From an uncultured Eisenbergiella sp. (GTDB lineage Bacteria > Bacillota > Clostridia > Lachnospirales > Lachnospiraceae), in NCBI GenBank assembly GCA_947627215.1, contig CANQVD010000012.1:1-64000 (forward strand): a DNA stretch of 64,000 nucleotides. Direction: 5' to 3'. Every line of letters starts with the position of its first letter. The stretch's first letter is position 1. The notes under the pieces were generated by a model. That model was given only the letters and a program-made list of their open reading frames with translations. It ran no database searches and was not told where the DNA came from. Position numbers and translations under genes: made by a program. Positions 33,097-45,896 of the stretch are shown here, piece after piece.

Positions 33097-33444
33097 TCAA
33101 GCCTGTTCTCTGCCGGTTATTCCGTGGAGCCTGGCGAGATGCAAAAGCGCGCTTTCCATCTTCTCATAAGAAGCGGAAGCGGCGGCGGCCCGCGCCACGA
33201 TCACAATATTTAAACCGCTATTAAATATATGTTCCTGCAACCGATAGCTTTCTTTCACGAGCCTTTTCACACGGTGCCTTATCACACTGTTTCCAACCTT
33301 CCGGCTGACAGAAATGCCGAGAAGATTTCTGTCCTGATCATTTTCCGATACATACATCACGAGATATCTGTTGGCTTTTGCCCTGCCGTTCTGATAAACT
33401 TCCTGAAACTGCCGGTTTTTGCGTAAGGACTCCGTTTTTTTCAT
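33097..33444 (-). CDS. rnpA: Ribonuclease P protein component
   Basis: 115 residues. The central RNR motif region ([19 protein letters not shown]) and the N-terminal [14 protein letters not shown] are diagnostic. It forms RNase P with the rnpB RNA to mature tRNA 5' ends. It lies 31 bp downstream of rpmH, the universal arrangement. Confidence 0.97.
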   Translation of the reverse strand: MKKTESLRKNRQFQEVYQNGRAKANRYLVMYVSENDQDRNLLGISVSRKVGNSVIRHRVKRLVKESYRLQEHIFNSGLNIVIVARAAAASASYEKMESALLHLARLHGITGREQA

Positions 33445-33475
33445 ACACGATTAAAATAGGCCACAATATTGCGGC

Positions 33476-33610
33476 CTATACGGTTAATCTCTTTCTTCCT
33501 TTTGCTCTCCTGGCTGCCAGAACCTTTCTTCCGCCAGCGCTGCTCATTCTCGCCCGAAATCCGTGCACCTTGGAGCGCTGCCTTTTCTTAGGCTGAAACG
33601 TCATTTTCAT
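33476..33610 (-). CDS. rpmH: 50S ribosomal protein L34
   Basis: 44 residues: [20 protein letters not shown] to KGRKRLTV, of normal L34 length and very basic. ATG at 33610 with GGGAGGTG upstream. First gene of the minus-strand operon running away from the origin. Confidence 0.97.
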   Translation of the reverse strand: MKMTFQPKKRQRSKVHGFRARMSSAGGRKVLAARRAKGRKRLTV

Positions 33611-33737
33611 GTCAGATACACCTCCCTTTCCGACCTTGATCTATCTGCAGCCGGAAGGGGCGCCGCCCGTTTCCCGTCGCTGCGAATCAGGTAATATGCA
33701 TGCTTTTTCATGACATGTATCAGAAAATATCGGTTTC

Positions 33738-33766
33738 ATTATATCGGGTCAGGCCGCGTAAGTCAA
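33738..33766 (-). promoter_or_regulatory. Promoter of the rpmH operon
   Basis: On the minus strand, TTGACT (33761-33766), 17 bp, TATAAT (33738-33743), giving a leader of about 120 nt to rpmH. Eleven of twelve hexamer bases match consensus. Confidence 0.85.
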
Positions 33767-33891
33767 GTAAAAATCCCGATTTTTGGGCCTTATAATTTTG
33801 CCCGAAAAATGCCTGAAAAATCGTTATTTTCAACAATACAAGATGTTGTTATGTATCCCGAAAAATCCCTACAAGATATGGGCTGTCGATA

Positions 33892-34146
33892 ATGGGGAAA
33901 TCTCCTTCCACAGTTTCCCCGATTAACATAACATTATCCACAAATTGTGGAAAACTTGTGGATAAACTTATTTTTCTTCCACGTCGAAGGCCTGAAAAAT
34001 GCCTTTTCATCAATATTTTTTCTGTGAATGAAAGTTATCCACAATCCGACGCCGATTTCCCTTTCTTTTCGCTTTTTTCCCTTTCTTTTTCCGGCGGCTG
34101 TGGATAAAATTTTGCATTTGCCATTTTTCCGCAATTAGTTTATGAT
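33892..34146 (+). other. oriC: Chromosomal origin region (oriC) upstream of dnaA
   Basis: Four perfect 9-mer DnaA boxes: TTATCCACA at 33934-33942 and 34035-34043 (plus), and its complement TGTGGATAA at 33957-33965 and 34099-34107. They are embedded in AT-rich DNA between rpmH and dnaA. The dnaA promoter TTGCCA (34118-34123), 17 bp, TATGAT (34141-34146) lies just past the last box, which suggests DnaA autoregulation. Further boxes lie in the dnaA-dnaN gap. Confidence 0.9.
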
Positions 34147-34202
34147 GAAAAGGACTCGAATCTCTTTGCCTGAAGGATTTTCGATATGAGGAGGTTTTTG
34201 TG

Positions 34203-35561
34203 ATGCATTCCATCGGAGAGAACTGGGAAGCGGTCAAGCAGGCGGTCCTGCAGGAATACCAGTTGACGAACATTTCCTACATGACCTGGATCGATCCGCT
34301 GCGGTTTCAGGAGGTGAAGGGGGATACGGTCTATATCCAGATCCCCGCGGCACAGGCCAACATGCTCGGCTACATCACCGGCAAATACAGGGATTATTTC
34401 AAGGTCACCATATCCGAAATGATGGACCACATCTACGATGTGGTTTTTGTCGTGGAAAAGCCCGAAAAGCAGGAGGACCGCGCGGAAGAAAGCATCGCCT
34501 CCAGAACTTCCTCCTCCCATCAGGAACGCTCCAACCTGAATCCGAAATACCGGTTCGATACCTTCGTGGTGGGGAACAACAATAAATTCGCCCATTCCGC
34601 CTGCCTCGCCGTAGCGGAATCCCCCGGCAACGCGTACAATCCGCTTTTCATCTACGGAGGCGCAGGACTGGGCAAGACTCACCTGATGCATTCCATCGGC
34701 CATTTCATCCTGGACCACAATCCGGACATGAAGGTGCTCTACGTGACCAGCGAATCCTTCACCAACGAAGTGATCGAGTCCATCCGGAGCGGCAACGCCA
34801 CCCTCATGACAAAGCTCAGAGAAAAATACAGGACCGTCGACGTGCTCATGATCGACGACGTCCAGTTTATAATAGGAAAAGAAAGCACACAGGAAGAATT
34901 TTTTCATACCTTCAATGTGCTCCATTCCGCCGGAAAACAGATCGTCCTGTCCTCGGATAAGCCTCCGAAGGAAATGGAGACGCTGGAGGAGCGGTTCCGC
35001 TCCCGTTTCGACTGGGGACTGATCGCGGATATCCAGCCGCCCGACTACGAAACGAGGATGGCGATCCTGAAGCGGAACGCGGAATACGCCCACCGCAGCA
35101 TCGACGATAAGATCTTTGAATATATCGCCACGAATATCAAATCCAACATCCGGGAGCTGGAAGGCGCCTTTAACCGGATCATCGCCAAATCCAAGATCGA
35201 GAACCAGTCCCGGATCACGCTGGAGCTGGCAGAGGACGCGCTGAAGGATATCATCAACCCGGACAGGCCTCAGGAGATCACGCCGGAGATCATTCTGAAG
35301 GTGACGGCGGAGAATTTCGGCGTCATGCCGGAGGACATCCTCTCCAAAAAACGGAACTCCGAATTCGTTCTGCCCAGACAGGTATTCATGTATTTATGCC
35401 GGAAGCTCACGGACGCGCCTTACATGAATATCGCGAAGATGCTCGGCAAAAAAGACCACACGACGATTATCCACGGTGCGAATAAGATTGAGGATGAACT
35501 GAAAAATAACCCGGAGCTTAAGAACCGGATCGAAACGATCCGCAAGACCCTCGGTGCATGA
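34203..35561 (+). CDS. dnaA: Chromosomal replication initiator protein
   Basis: 452 residues. ATG at 34203 is eight bases after GAGGAGG (34188-34194); the GTG at 34200 is an alternative. Domain I (1-80) precedes a short linker (85-112). AAA+ domain: Walker A GGAGLGKTH (152-160), Walker B VLMIDDVQF. Domain IV ends with the DnaA-box recognition signature DHTTIIHGANKI. It opens the origin and loads helicase. Confidence 0.98.
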   Translation: MHSIGENWEAVKQAVLQEYQLTNISYMTWIDPLRFQEVKGDTVYIQIPAAQANMLGYITGKYRDYFKVTISEMMDHIYDVVFVVEKPEKQEDRAEESIASRTSSSHQERSNLNPKYRFDTFVVGNNNKFAHSACLAVAESPGNAYNPLFIYGGAGLGKTHLMHSIGHFILDHNPDMKVLYVTSESFTNEVIESIRSGNATLMTKLREKYRTVDVLMIDDVQFIIGKESTQEEFFHTFNVLHSAGKQIVLSSDKPPKEMETLEERFRSRFDWGLIADIQPPDYETRMAILKRNAEYAHRSIDDKIFEYIATNIKSNIRELEGAFNRIIAKSKIENQSRITLELAEDALKDIINPDRPQEITPEIILKVTAENFGVMPEDILSKKRNSEFVLPRQVFMYLCRKLTDAPYMNIAKMLGKKDHTTIIHGANKIEDELKNNPELKNRIETIRKTLGA

Positions 35562-35801
35562 CCGGAACGTAATTTTTCATTTATCCCGAAGTTTTTCACA
35601 GGTTACCCATTTTCATTTTTTCGGAAAAATAGTATAATGGAGTGGGTTATCCACATATCGACATCCTTTATTAAGAAAGATTACGGATTTCCATGTAAAT
35701 AAATATCTTTCGCGCGCTGCCCGGACCGGAATTCGTTCCGGACGAAAACCGTATCCGTCTGTGGATATCATGACGCACTGCTGGAGAAGGGAGAAAAACA
35801 A
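35562..35801 (+). other. dnaA-dnaN intergenic region with a further DnaA box
   Basis: TTATCCACA at 35647-35655 is a perfect DnaA box and TGTGGATAT at 35760-35768 is one mismatch away. Together with the four boxes upstream of dnaA this gives a bipartite origin around dnaA, as known in Bacillus and Helicobacter. A TATAAT at 35635-35640 could serve a dnaN promoter. Confidence 0.7.
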
Positions 35802-36911
35802 ATGAAATTAGTGTGTGCAAAAGCGGATCTGTTAAACGGTCTTCAAATCGTTTCCAAAGCCGTACCGAGCAAAACGACGATGTCCATTCTGGAATGCATT
35901 CTGCTGGACTGCTCCGGAACCGAGATAAAGCTCACCGCCAACGACATGGAACTGGGAATCGAGACACTGATTGAAGGAACGATTCTGGAAAAGGGGATCA
36001 TCGCGCTGGACGCGAAGATCTTTCTGGATATCGTCAGAAAGCTTCCCGACAACGATATCACGATCGTGACGGACCGCACCTGCAAGGCGACGATCACCTG
36101 CGAAAAATCGAAATTCAACATCCTCGGAAAGCCGGGCGACGACTTCGCTTATCTTCCCGATATCGAGAAAAGAGATTCCGTCATCGTCTCCCAGTATACG
36201 CTGCGCGAGGTGATCCGGCAGACCATTTTTTCCATCGCCGACAACGATACCAACCGCCTGATGTCCGGAGAATTATTCGAGATCAACGGCGATGAGCTGA
36301 AGGTCGTTTCCCTGGACGGACACCGCATTTCCATCCGCAGGATCCTCCTGCGCGGCTCCTATGCGCCCAGAAAGGTGGTCATTCCCGGAAAGACGCTGAA
36401 TGAGATCAGCAAGATCCTGTCCGGGGACGCCGACCAGGATGTTTCCATTTTCTTCACGGATAAGCACGTGCTGTTCGAGTTCGATTCCACGGTCGTGGTT
36501 TCCAGGCTGGTGGAGGGAGAATATTTCCGCATCGACCAGATGCTTTCCAGCGACTACGAGACGAAGGTTGTGATCAACAAGCGGGAATTTTTAAACTGCA
36601 TCGACCGCGCGACGCTGCTCATCAAGGAAGGGGACAAAAAGCCCATCATTATCAACATCACGGACGGCTCCATGGAGTTGAAGATCAATTCCGCGGTGGG
36701 AAGCATGAACGAGCAGATCGATATTGACAAATACGGCCGGGATCTGATGATCGGCTTCAATCCGAAGTTCCTGATCGACGCGCTGCGCGTCATCGACGAT
36801 GAGCAGATTACGGTTTATCTGGTGAATCCGAAGGCGCCCTGCTTCATCCGCAACGACGACAGCAGTTATATTTATCTGATCCTGCCGGTGAACTTCACGA
36901 CGGTGAGCTGA
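35802..36911 (+). CDS. dnaN: DNA polymerase III beta subunit (sliding clamp)
   Basis: 369 residues beginning MKLVCAKADLLNGLQIVSKA, with three repeated clamp domains and the C-terminal FIRNDDSSYIYLILPVNFTT. Length is normal. The clamp tethers the replicase and repair factors to DNA. GGGAG site upstream. Confidence 0.98.
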   Translation: MKLVCAKADLLNGLQIVSKAVPSKTTMSILECILLDCSGTEIKLTANDMELGIETLIEGTILEKGIIALDAKIFLDIVRKLPDNDITIVTDRTCKATITCEKSKFNILGKPGDDFAYLPDIEKRDSVIVSQYTLREVIRQTIFSIADNDTNRLMSGELFEINGDELKVVSLDGHRISIRRILLRGSYAPRKVVIPGKTLNEISKILSGDADQDVSIFFTDKHVLFEFDSTVVVSRLVEGEYFRIDQMLSSDYETKVVINKREFLNCIDRATLLIKEGDKKPIIINITDGSMELKINSAVGSMNEQIDIDKYGRDLMIGFNPKFLIDALRVIDDEQITVYLVNPKAPCFIRNDDSSYIYLILPVNFTTVS

Positions 36912-36933
36912 GCGGTTCAGAGACGGAGTTTTT

Positions 36934-37143
36934 ATGCAGACTTACAGAATCAGGGATGATTTCATAAAGCTCGGGCAGGCGCTGAAGGCCGCGGGATTCG
37001 CGGAGAGCGGCGTCGATGCCAAATATGCGGTGACGGACGGCCTGGTGAAGGTGAACGGAGCCGTCTGTACCCAGCGCGGAAAAAAGCTGGTTCCCGGAGA
37101 CGTGGTGGAATACCGGGGACAGACGCTGAAAATCGAGTCGTGA
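36934..37143 (+). CDS. yaaA: S4-domain RNA-binding protein (YaaA type)
   Basis: 69 residues: an isolated S4 fold (FIKLGQALKAAGFAESGVDA, then VKVNGAVCTQRGKKLVPGDVVE). It sits between dnaN and recF as in Bacillus yaaA, 22 bp after dnaN and 9 bp before recF. It probably binds rRNA or tRNA; the homologue has been linked to ribosome assembly. Confidence 0.9.
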   Translation: MQTYRIRDDFIKLGQALKAAGFAESGVDAKYAVTDGLVKVNGAVCTQRGKKLVPGDVVEYRGQTLKIES

Positions 37144-37152
37144 GGCGGTCCT

Positions 37153-40178
<3,026 letters not shown>

Positions 40179-40199
40179 TGCCGCAGAATGTGAGGAAAT

Positions 40200-42686
40200 A
40201 TGGAAGACAATATTTTTGACAAAATAGAAGAAGTTGACCTGAAGAAAAAAATGGAGGATTCCTATATCGATTACGCCATGAGCGTGATCGCGGCCCGCGC
40301 CCTGCCGGATGTGAGGGACGGCCTGAAGCCTGTGCAGCGCCGGGTGCTCTATTCCATGATCGAGCTGAATAATGGTCCGGATAAGCCGCACCGGAAATGC
40401 GCCCGTATCGTAGGCGATACGATGGGTAAATATCATCCTCACGGCGACAGCTCCATTTACGGCGCTCTGGTGAATATGGCGCAGGAATGGAATACCCGGT
40501 ATCCGCTGGTGGACGGCCACGGAAACTTCGGTTCCGAAGACGGCGACGGCCCCGCGGCCATGCGTTATACGGAGGCCCGCCTTTCCAAGATCTCCATGGA
40601 AATGCTGGCCGATATCAATAAGAATACGGTGGATTTTTCTCCCAACTTCGACGATACGGAAAAGGAACCCACCGTCATGCCCGCCCGTTTTCCGAATCTG
40701 CTGGTGAACGGGACGTCCGGCATCGCCGTGGGCATGGCGACCAACATTCCGCCGCACAATCTGCGGGAGGTCGTGGACGCCGTGGTGAGGATCATGGACA
40801 ACCGGATCCTGGAGGATCGGGATACGCAGATCGAGGAAATTATGCGCATCATCAAGGCGCCGGATTTTCCCACTGGCGGCCTGATCCTGGGGACGAAGGG
40901 CGTGGAGGAGGCCTACCGCACCGGCCGGGGCAAGGTGAAGGTGCGCGCGGTCACCGATATCGAGACGCTGCCCAACGGCAAGAGCCAGATCATCGTGACG
41001 GAGCTTCCCTATATGGTGAACAAGGCGAAGCTCATCGAGAAGATCGCGGACCTGCACAAGGAAAAGCGGATCGACGGCATCACGGACCTGCGGGACGAAT
41101 CCAACCGGGAGGGAACCCGCGTGGTCATCGAACTGCGCAAGGACGCCAACGTCAATGTGGTTCTGAACCAGCTCTATAAGCATACCCAGATGCAGGATAC
41201 CTTCGGCGTCATCATGCTGGCGCTGGTGAACAACGAACCGAGAGTCCTGAATCTTTTGGAAATGCTGAAATACTACATCCGGCATCAGGAGGATGTGGTC
41301 ACCAGAAGGACGAAATATGACCTGAACAAGGCGGAGGAGCGGGATCATATTCTGCAGGGTCTGCTCATCGCCCAGGATAATATAGACGAAGTGATTCAGA
41401 TCATCCGTTCCAGTGAAACGCCCCAGATATCCAAGGAACGTCTGATTGAGCGCTTCGGCCTCACGGACGTACAGGCGCAGGCCATCATCGATATGCGTCT
41501 GCGCGCGCTGACCGGACTGGAGCGGGAAAAGCTGGAGGCGGAGCATCGGGAGCTCCTTTTGAAGATCACCGATCTGAAAGCGATCCTGGCCGACGAAAAG
41601 CGGCTGCTGGGCGTCATCCGGGAGGAAATCCTGATCATAAAGGAAAAATACGGGGATGACCGGAGAAGCAAAATCGGATTCGATGAAGAGGATATCACGA
41701 CGGAAGACATGGTGCCGTTAGACAATACGGTGATCGCCATGACGAACCTGGGATATATCAAGCGCATGACGGTGGATAATTTCAGGGCACAGAACCGGGG
41801 CGGCAAGGGCATCAGGGGGATGAACACCATAGAGGACGATTTCATCGCCGATCTTCTGATGACCACGACACACCACTATGTGATGTTTTTCACCAATTTC
41901 GGAAGGGTATACCGGCTGAAGGCCTTCGAGATTCCGGAGGCCGGCAGGACGGCCAGAGGGACGGCCATCATCAATCTGCTGCAGCTCTCTCCGGAGGAAA
42001 AGATCTCGGCCATCATTCCGGTGAAGGATTACGAGGAAAACAAGAATCTGTTCATGGTGACGAAAAAGGGAATCGTGAAGAAAACCTCTATCCTGGAGTA
42101 CAGCAACATCCGCAAAAACGGTCTGCTCGCCATCAACCTGCGGGAGGATGACAGTCTGATCGAGGTCAAAACCACGGACGAGAACAGCGAGATCTTCCTG
42201 GTTACGAAATATGGCATGTGCATCCGCTTCCGGGAAACGGATCTGCGGACCACGGGCCGTTCCTCCATGGGCGTGATCGGCATGACGCTGGCGGACGGCG
42301 ACGAGGTAGTGGGCATGCAGTTGGATCATCAGGGAGATTCTCTGCTGATCGTTTCCGAAAACGGCATGGGCAAGCGGACGCCGCTGGAGGAATTCGGCGT
42401 CCAGCACCGCGGCGGCAAGGGTGTGAAATGCTATAAGATCACGGAAAAGACCGGTGAGGTGATCGGCGTCAAGGCGGTCAGCGACGGGCATCAGATCATG
42501 ATGATCACCACAGAAGGGGTCATCATTCAGATCCGGATGGAGGATGTTTCCGTGCTGGGCCGCATCACCTCCGGCGTGAAGCTCATCGATCTGGACGCGG
42601 GCGTGACCGTGGCGCAGATCGCGAAGGTGCGCGAAAAGGTATCCGACGGCGAGCAGGAAATCGACGTGGAGGAAGAAAAGGAATAA
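40200..42686 (+). CDS. gyrA: DNA gyrase subunit A
   Basis: 828 residues. The catalytic tyrosine lies in [12 protein letters not shown]. The quinolone-determining loop reads [17 protein letters not shown], with Ser at the Escherichia coli position 83 equivalent and Gly at the 87 equivalent. The C-terminal beta-pinwheel contains the GyrA box as QNRGGKG (usual QRRGGKG) and a related QHRGGKG. Acidic tail (DVEEEKE). Converges with the DUF4838 gene 13 bp downstream; no clear terminator between them. Confidence 0.98.
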   Translation: MEDNIFDKIEEVDLKKKMEDSYIDYAMSVIAARALPDVRDGLKPVQRRVLYSMIELNNGPDKPHRKCARIVGDTMGKYHPHGDSSIYGALVNMAQEWNTRYPLVDGHGNFGSEDGDGPAAMRYTEARLSKISMEMLADINKNTVDFSPNFDDTEKEPTVMPARFPNLLVNGTSGIAVGMATNIPPHNLREVVDAVVRIMDNRILEDRDTQIEEIMRIIKAPDFPTGGLILGTKGVEEAYRTGRGKVKVRAVTDIETLPNGKSQIIVTELPYMVNKAKLIEKIADLHKEKRIDGITDLRDESNREGTRVVIELRKDANVNVVLNQLYKHTQMQDTFGVIMLALVNNEPRVLNLLEMLKYYIRHQEDVVTRRTKYDLNKAEERDHILQGLLIAQDNIDEVIQIIRSSETPQISKERLIERFGLTDVQAQAIIDMRLRALTGLEREKLEAEHRELLLKITDLKAILADEKRLLGVIREEILIIKEKYGDDRRSKIGFDEEDITTEDMVPLDNTVIAMTNLGYIKRMTVDNFRAQNRGGKGIRGMNTIEDDFIADLLMTTTHHYVMFFTNFGRVYRLKAFEIPEAGRTARGTAIINLLQLSPEEKISAIIPVKDYEENKNLFMVTKKGIVKKTSILEYSNIRKNGLLAINLREDDSLIEVKTTDENSEIFLVTKYGMCIRFRETDLRTTGRSSMGVIGMTLADGDEVVGMQLDHQGDSLLIVSENGMGKRTPLEEFGVQHRGGKGVKCYKITEKTGEVIGVKAVSDGHQIMMITTEGVIIQIRMEDVSVLGRITSGVKLIDLDAGVTVAQIAKVREKVSDGEQEIDVEEEKE

Positions 42687-42699
42687 ACGGAAGAGCCTT

Positions 42700-44613
42700 T
42701 CAGAAAGGGGCGGACTTCTTTCGGAGATTTCGGAAGCCGGTGTGGTTTCCGGAAACCTCAATGACGCGGTAAACGTCGAGGATCTCCTGGAATTCCGCCT
42801 CTTTTTGACAGATCAGGCCGCAGAAGGCCTCCCATTTTTCCAGGGCGGCCTTCCCGTTTCCGGAAGCGAGCTCGTACAGGGCTTTTCCCAGATGGAGGAC
42901 GTACTGGCGGTGATAATCCAGAATCCTCCAGAACGGGGTCTTCCAGTGACCGTCGGTGCAGTGGGAGCTTATGACAGGGGCGAAGGACTGCGCCAGATCC
43001 AGAAGATCCCGCATCCTGCGGGCCATGTCCCGGTCGGTCCGGCTTCCCTTTCCGTTGAAATAGTCGCAGCCGCAGAGCGCGGACAGTTCCGCCAGATAGG
43101 AAATCACCTGTTCGTAATCCTCCCCGTACGCCGCCTGAAAATATTCGTGCACCAGGTCGGAAAAGCCGGCTTCTTCCGTGAACAGCGTATGTCCCATCAC
43201 GTAATTGGGGAGCGCGTTCGGCATGCAGACCCGCAGCTCCTGACAGCTTATCATGCCGTTCAGCCCGAGACGGCGCAGCTTTTTGATGTCCTCGCTGGCG
43301 ATCTTGGAAATATGGATATACCCCATATCCCCATAGTGGGCCCGCCCCAGATGATAGTCGAAAATGAAGCTGTCGCCGGAGAAAAGGGCCTGCCAGCCTT
43401 TCAGGAAGGACAGATTTTCGGAAAGCCCGGCAGGGAGCTGGATTTGGTTCCTCCGGTAGGGCGGAATCTGCCGGCCGCTGTCCCGGAGATCGTAGGAGGA
43501 TTCGAAGGTGCGGCTGATGGGCGCGAACATCAGCACGAAACGGTCCGGATTATTCAGTCTTTCCTTCACGGGCGGCCAGAGAAGCTCCTGATAGAGCAGA
43601 AAAACCAGCTTCGTGTTTATTTTTTTCGCCGTGAGGATCCTGTCCACCTCGTTCAGGATGCTGACATACTGATCGGACGGCGTCGTCCGGCGGCAGGCGG
43701 CGCATTCGCAGATATTATTGCAGGCGTCCGCCAGCCAGATGTGCAGATATTCCGCTTCCCTGTGCCGGCAGGCGTAGTCCGTTATCCCGGAAATCAGCGC
43801 CTCTCTCGCCTCCGGATCGGAGTAACAGAGATTGGTGTTGAGAGGAACTTTTCCGAACAGACCCCGGACGCCGTTCACCTGCGCTGTCATGCGCTTCTGA
43901 GCGTCTGTCAGGACGGCGTCGCTTTCCTCCCAGGAAATGCCGGAAAATCCCAGCGCTTCGCCGGTCCAGCCGTGTCCGACCCGATGCAGCGTCAGCCCCC
44001 GCGTTTCCATGGCCTGTTGGATGAGAGCGGTATCCCGGGCCGCGTCGTCCGGCGTATACGCTTCCGGCTCCCGGAGGGGATTGTTTTCGTGCCGGTACCA
44101 CCTGGCCAGAAAGGTATAGGGGAGGGTGAACTGCAGAAAGAAGGCATTGTATCCGATTTTGGGAAGCCAGTCCACAAAATCCAGGATATTTTCGACGGAG
44201 CTTCCGCCCTCGATACAGGCGCCGCGGTGCCTGAAGGAGGGTGTTTTCCGGTAAGAGACGTACAGCGTTTTCGGTTCTATAGGAGGAATGACCTCGTACT
44301 GCGCGCCGGGGGCCAGAAAGCGGCAGCCCAGCGTATGCAGGTAGTCATAGACGCCGAGAAGAAGCGCCCGGGGACTGTTTCCCGAGATCGTTCCGTTTCC
44401 CTTTCGGATATCTACGGAAAAGCTGTCTGTTCTGCCGGTATCCTGAGCGTCGGCATCCTCCGCGCAGGAGATCAGTGAAACCGTCAGGTCCGCGTCCCGC
44501 GTTTCGTTTTGGGATACTCTGGCGCGCAGCATACGGGTTAAGTAACGCGCGAGCTCGCCTCCGGCAAACGCGATGGTCTCATTTTGGGGTGAAAAAATCA
44601 GATCGATCTTCAT
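42700..44613 (-). CDS. DUF4838 domain protein, putative glycan-active enzyme
   Basis: 637 residues from ATG 44613 (MKIDLIFSPQNETIAFAGGE) with GGAGG upstream; longer forms lack a site. The N-terminal 110 residues resemble the alpha-glucuronidase/hexosaminidase accessory domain (SPRALLLGVYDYLHTLGCRF). A TIM-barrel-like core follows (FVDWLPKIGYNAFFLQFTLP, HIWLADACNNICECAACRRT with four Cys, LVFLLYQELLWPP). DUF4838 proteins are common near glycoside hydrolases in gut bacteria; the substrate is not established. No signal peptide, so probably cytoplasmic. Confidence 0.75.
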   Translation of the reverse strand: MKIDLIFSPQNETIAFAGGELARYLTRMLRARVSQNETRDADLTVSLISCAEDADAQDTGRTDSFSVDIRKGNGTISGNSPRALLLGVYDYLHTLGCRFLAPGAQYEVIPPIEPKTLYVSYRKTPSFRHRGACIEGGSSVENILDFVDWLPKIGYNAFFLQFTLPYTFLARWYRHENNPLREPEAYTPDDAARDTALIQQAMETRGLTLHRVGHGWTGEALGFSGISWEESDAVLTDAQKRMTAQVNGVRGLFGKVPLNTNLCYSDPEAREALISGITDYACRHREAEYLHIWLADACNNICECAACRRTTPSDQYVSILNEVDRILTAKKINTKLVFLLYQELLWPPVKERLNNPDRFVLMFAPISRTFESSYDLRDSGRQIPPYRRNQIQLPAGLSENLSFLKGWQALFSGDSFIFDYHLGRAHYGDMGYIHISKIASEDIKKLRRLGLNGMISCQELRVCMPNALPNYVMGHTLFTEEAGFSDLVHEYFQAAYGEDYEQVISYLAELSALCGCDYFNGKGSRTDRDMARRMRDLLDLAQSFAPVISSHCTDGHWKTPFWRILDYHRQYVLHLGKALYELASGNGKAALEKWEAFCGLICQKEAEFQEILDVYRVIEVSGNHTGFRNLRKKSAPF

Positions 44614-44747
44614 GACGCCTCCGTTCCCGCCTCCGGGTGATTTTCTGTAAAGCTTCTTTCCTTTTATCAGTTTATCAGAAAAACGGTGCATCGTAAACGG
44701 CCGGTTTGAAAAGGAACGCGGGAAACGGCCGATTTCGGTTTTTTCGA

Positions 44748-44776
44748 TTGAATCCGGACGCGCGGTGGGTTATAAT
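44748..44776 (+). promoter_or_regulatory. Promoter of the sugar kinase gene
   Basis: TTGAAT (44748-44753), 17 bp, TATAAT (44771-44776). Leader of about 60 nt to the ATG at 44842, ending in an AGAGGAGG site. Confidence 0.8.
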
Positions 44777-44841
44777 AGCAGACAGGAAAGCCCGAAAAAA
44801 AGGGCGAGAGGGAAGAAGGATCATAAGAGGAGGAAAACGGG

Positions 44842-45813
44842 ATGAAAACCATCGATGTGACGGCTCTGGGCGAGCTTTTGATCGACTTTACGGAAAACGG
44901 CGTCAGCGGACAGGGCAATCCGATCTATGAGGCCAATCCGGGGGGAGCCCCCTGCAATGTGCTGGCGATGCTCAATAAGGCGGGGAGAAAGACCGCGTTC
45001 ATCGGAAAGGTGGGACGGGATATTTTCGGCACCCGCCTGAAGGCGACGCTGGACGGCGTGGGGATCGATACCTCCGGCCTGATCGTGGAGGAGGAGGCGC
45101 GCACCACGCTGGCCTTCGTGGAGACGCTGCCGGACGGGGACCGGGATTTTTCCTTTTACCGGAATCCGGGTGCGGACATGATGCTCCGGAAAGAGGACGT
45201 ACATGAAGAGCTGATCCGGAACGCGAAGATTTTCCATTTCGGCACGCTTTCCATGACTCACGAGGGCGTGCGGGAAGCCACGAAATACGCCGTCGACACG
45301 GCGAAGAAAAGCGGCGCGATCATTTCCTTCGATCCGAATCTGCGCCCTCCCCTCTGGAAGACGCTGGACGACGCGAAGGAGCAGACGGCCTACGGCCTGT
45401 CCGTGTGCGATGTGCTGAAGATTTCCGACAATGAAATCCAGTGGTTCACCGGCGAAGAGGATTTCGACAAGGGAATCGGGAAGCTGAAACGGGAATACGG
45501 AATCCCTCTGATCCTGCTTTCCATGGGGCGGGACGGAAGCCGCGCCTATTATAAGGATCTTCGCGTGGAAGCGAAGCCTTTCCTGCAGGAGAACACGATC
45601 GAAACCACCGGGGCCGGGGATACCTTCGGGGCCTGCTGTCTGCATTTCGTTCTGAAATATGGTCTGGACGGCCTGGATGAGGAGAAGCTTGGCGAAATGC
45701 TGACATTCGCCAACGCCGCGGCTTCCATCGTCACCACCAGAAAGGGCGCGCTGCGCGTGATGCCGGAGACGGAAGAGGTGAAGGCGTTTCTTAAGAGCCG
45801 GGAGAACGCTTAA
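44842..45813 (+). CDS. PfkB-family sugar kinase, probably fructokinase
   Basis: 323 residues. Ribokinase fold: N-terminal GGAPCNVLAMLNKAGRKTAF (substrate/dimer lid, signature 1) and C-terminal ETTGAGDTFGACCL with catalytic base Asp260 (signature 2). SFDPNLRPPLW is typical of fructokinases of this family. It phosphorylates a free sugar with ATP in the cytoplasm. The exact sugar cannot be fixed by eye; fructose is the most likely. The MBOAT gene follows after 83 bp. Confidence 0.88.
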   Translation: MKTIDVTALGELLIDFTENGVSGQGNPIYEANPGGAPCNVLAMLNKAGRKTAFIGKVGRDIFGTRLKATLDGVGIDTSGLIVEEEARTTLAFVETLPDGDRDFSFYRNPGADMMLRKEDVHEELIRNAKIFHFGTLSMTHEGVREATKYAVDTAKKSGAIISFDPNLRPPLWKTLDDAKEQTAYGLSVCDVLKISDNEIQWFTGEEDFDKGIGKLKREYGIPLILLSMGRDGSRAYYKDLRVEAKPFLQENTIETTGAGDTFGACCLHFVLKYGLDGLDEEKLGEMLTFANAAASIVTTRKGALRVMPETEEVKAFLKSRENA

Positions 45814-45896
45814 GCTGCGCCGTGGGCGCGGAACGTATTTTGGATGCGGCGAATGTCCCGGAAAACGGCGGGACGCGGTGACAGGTAGATAGCAGT

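Noticed and set aside
40420-40500. Gly at the GyrA position equivalent to Escherichia coli Asp87, a quinolone-resistance site
   Set aside because: The SSIYGAL form is, as far as I recall, usual in Lachnospiraceae GyrA, so it is more likely a lineage feature than an acquired resistance change.
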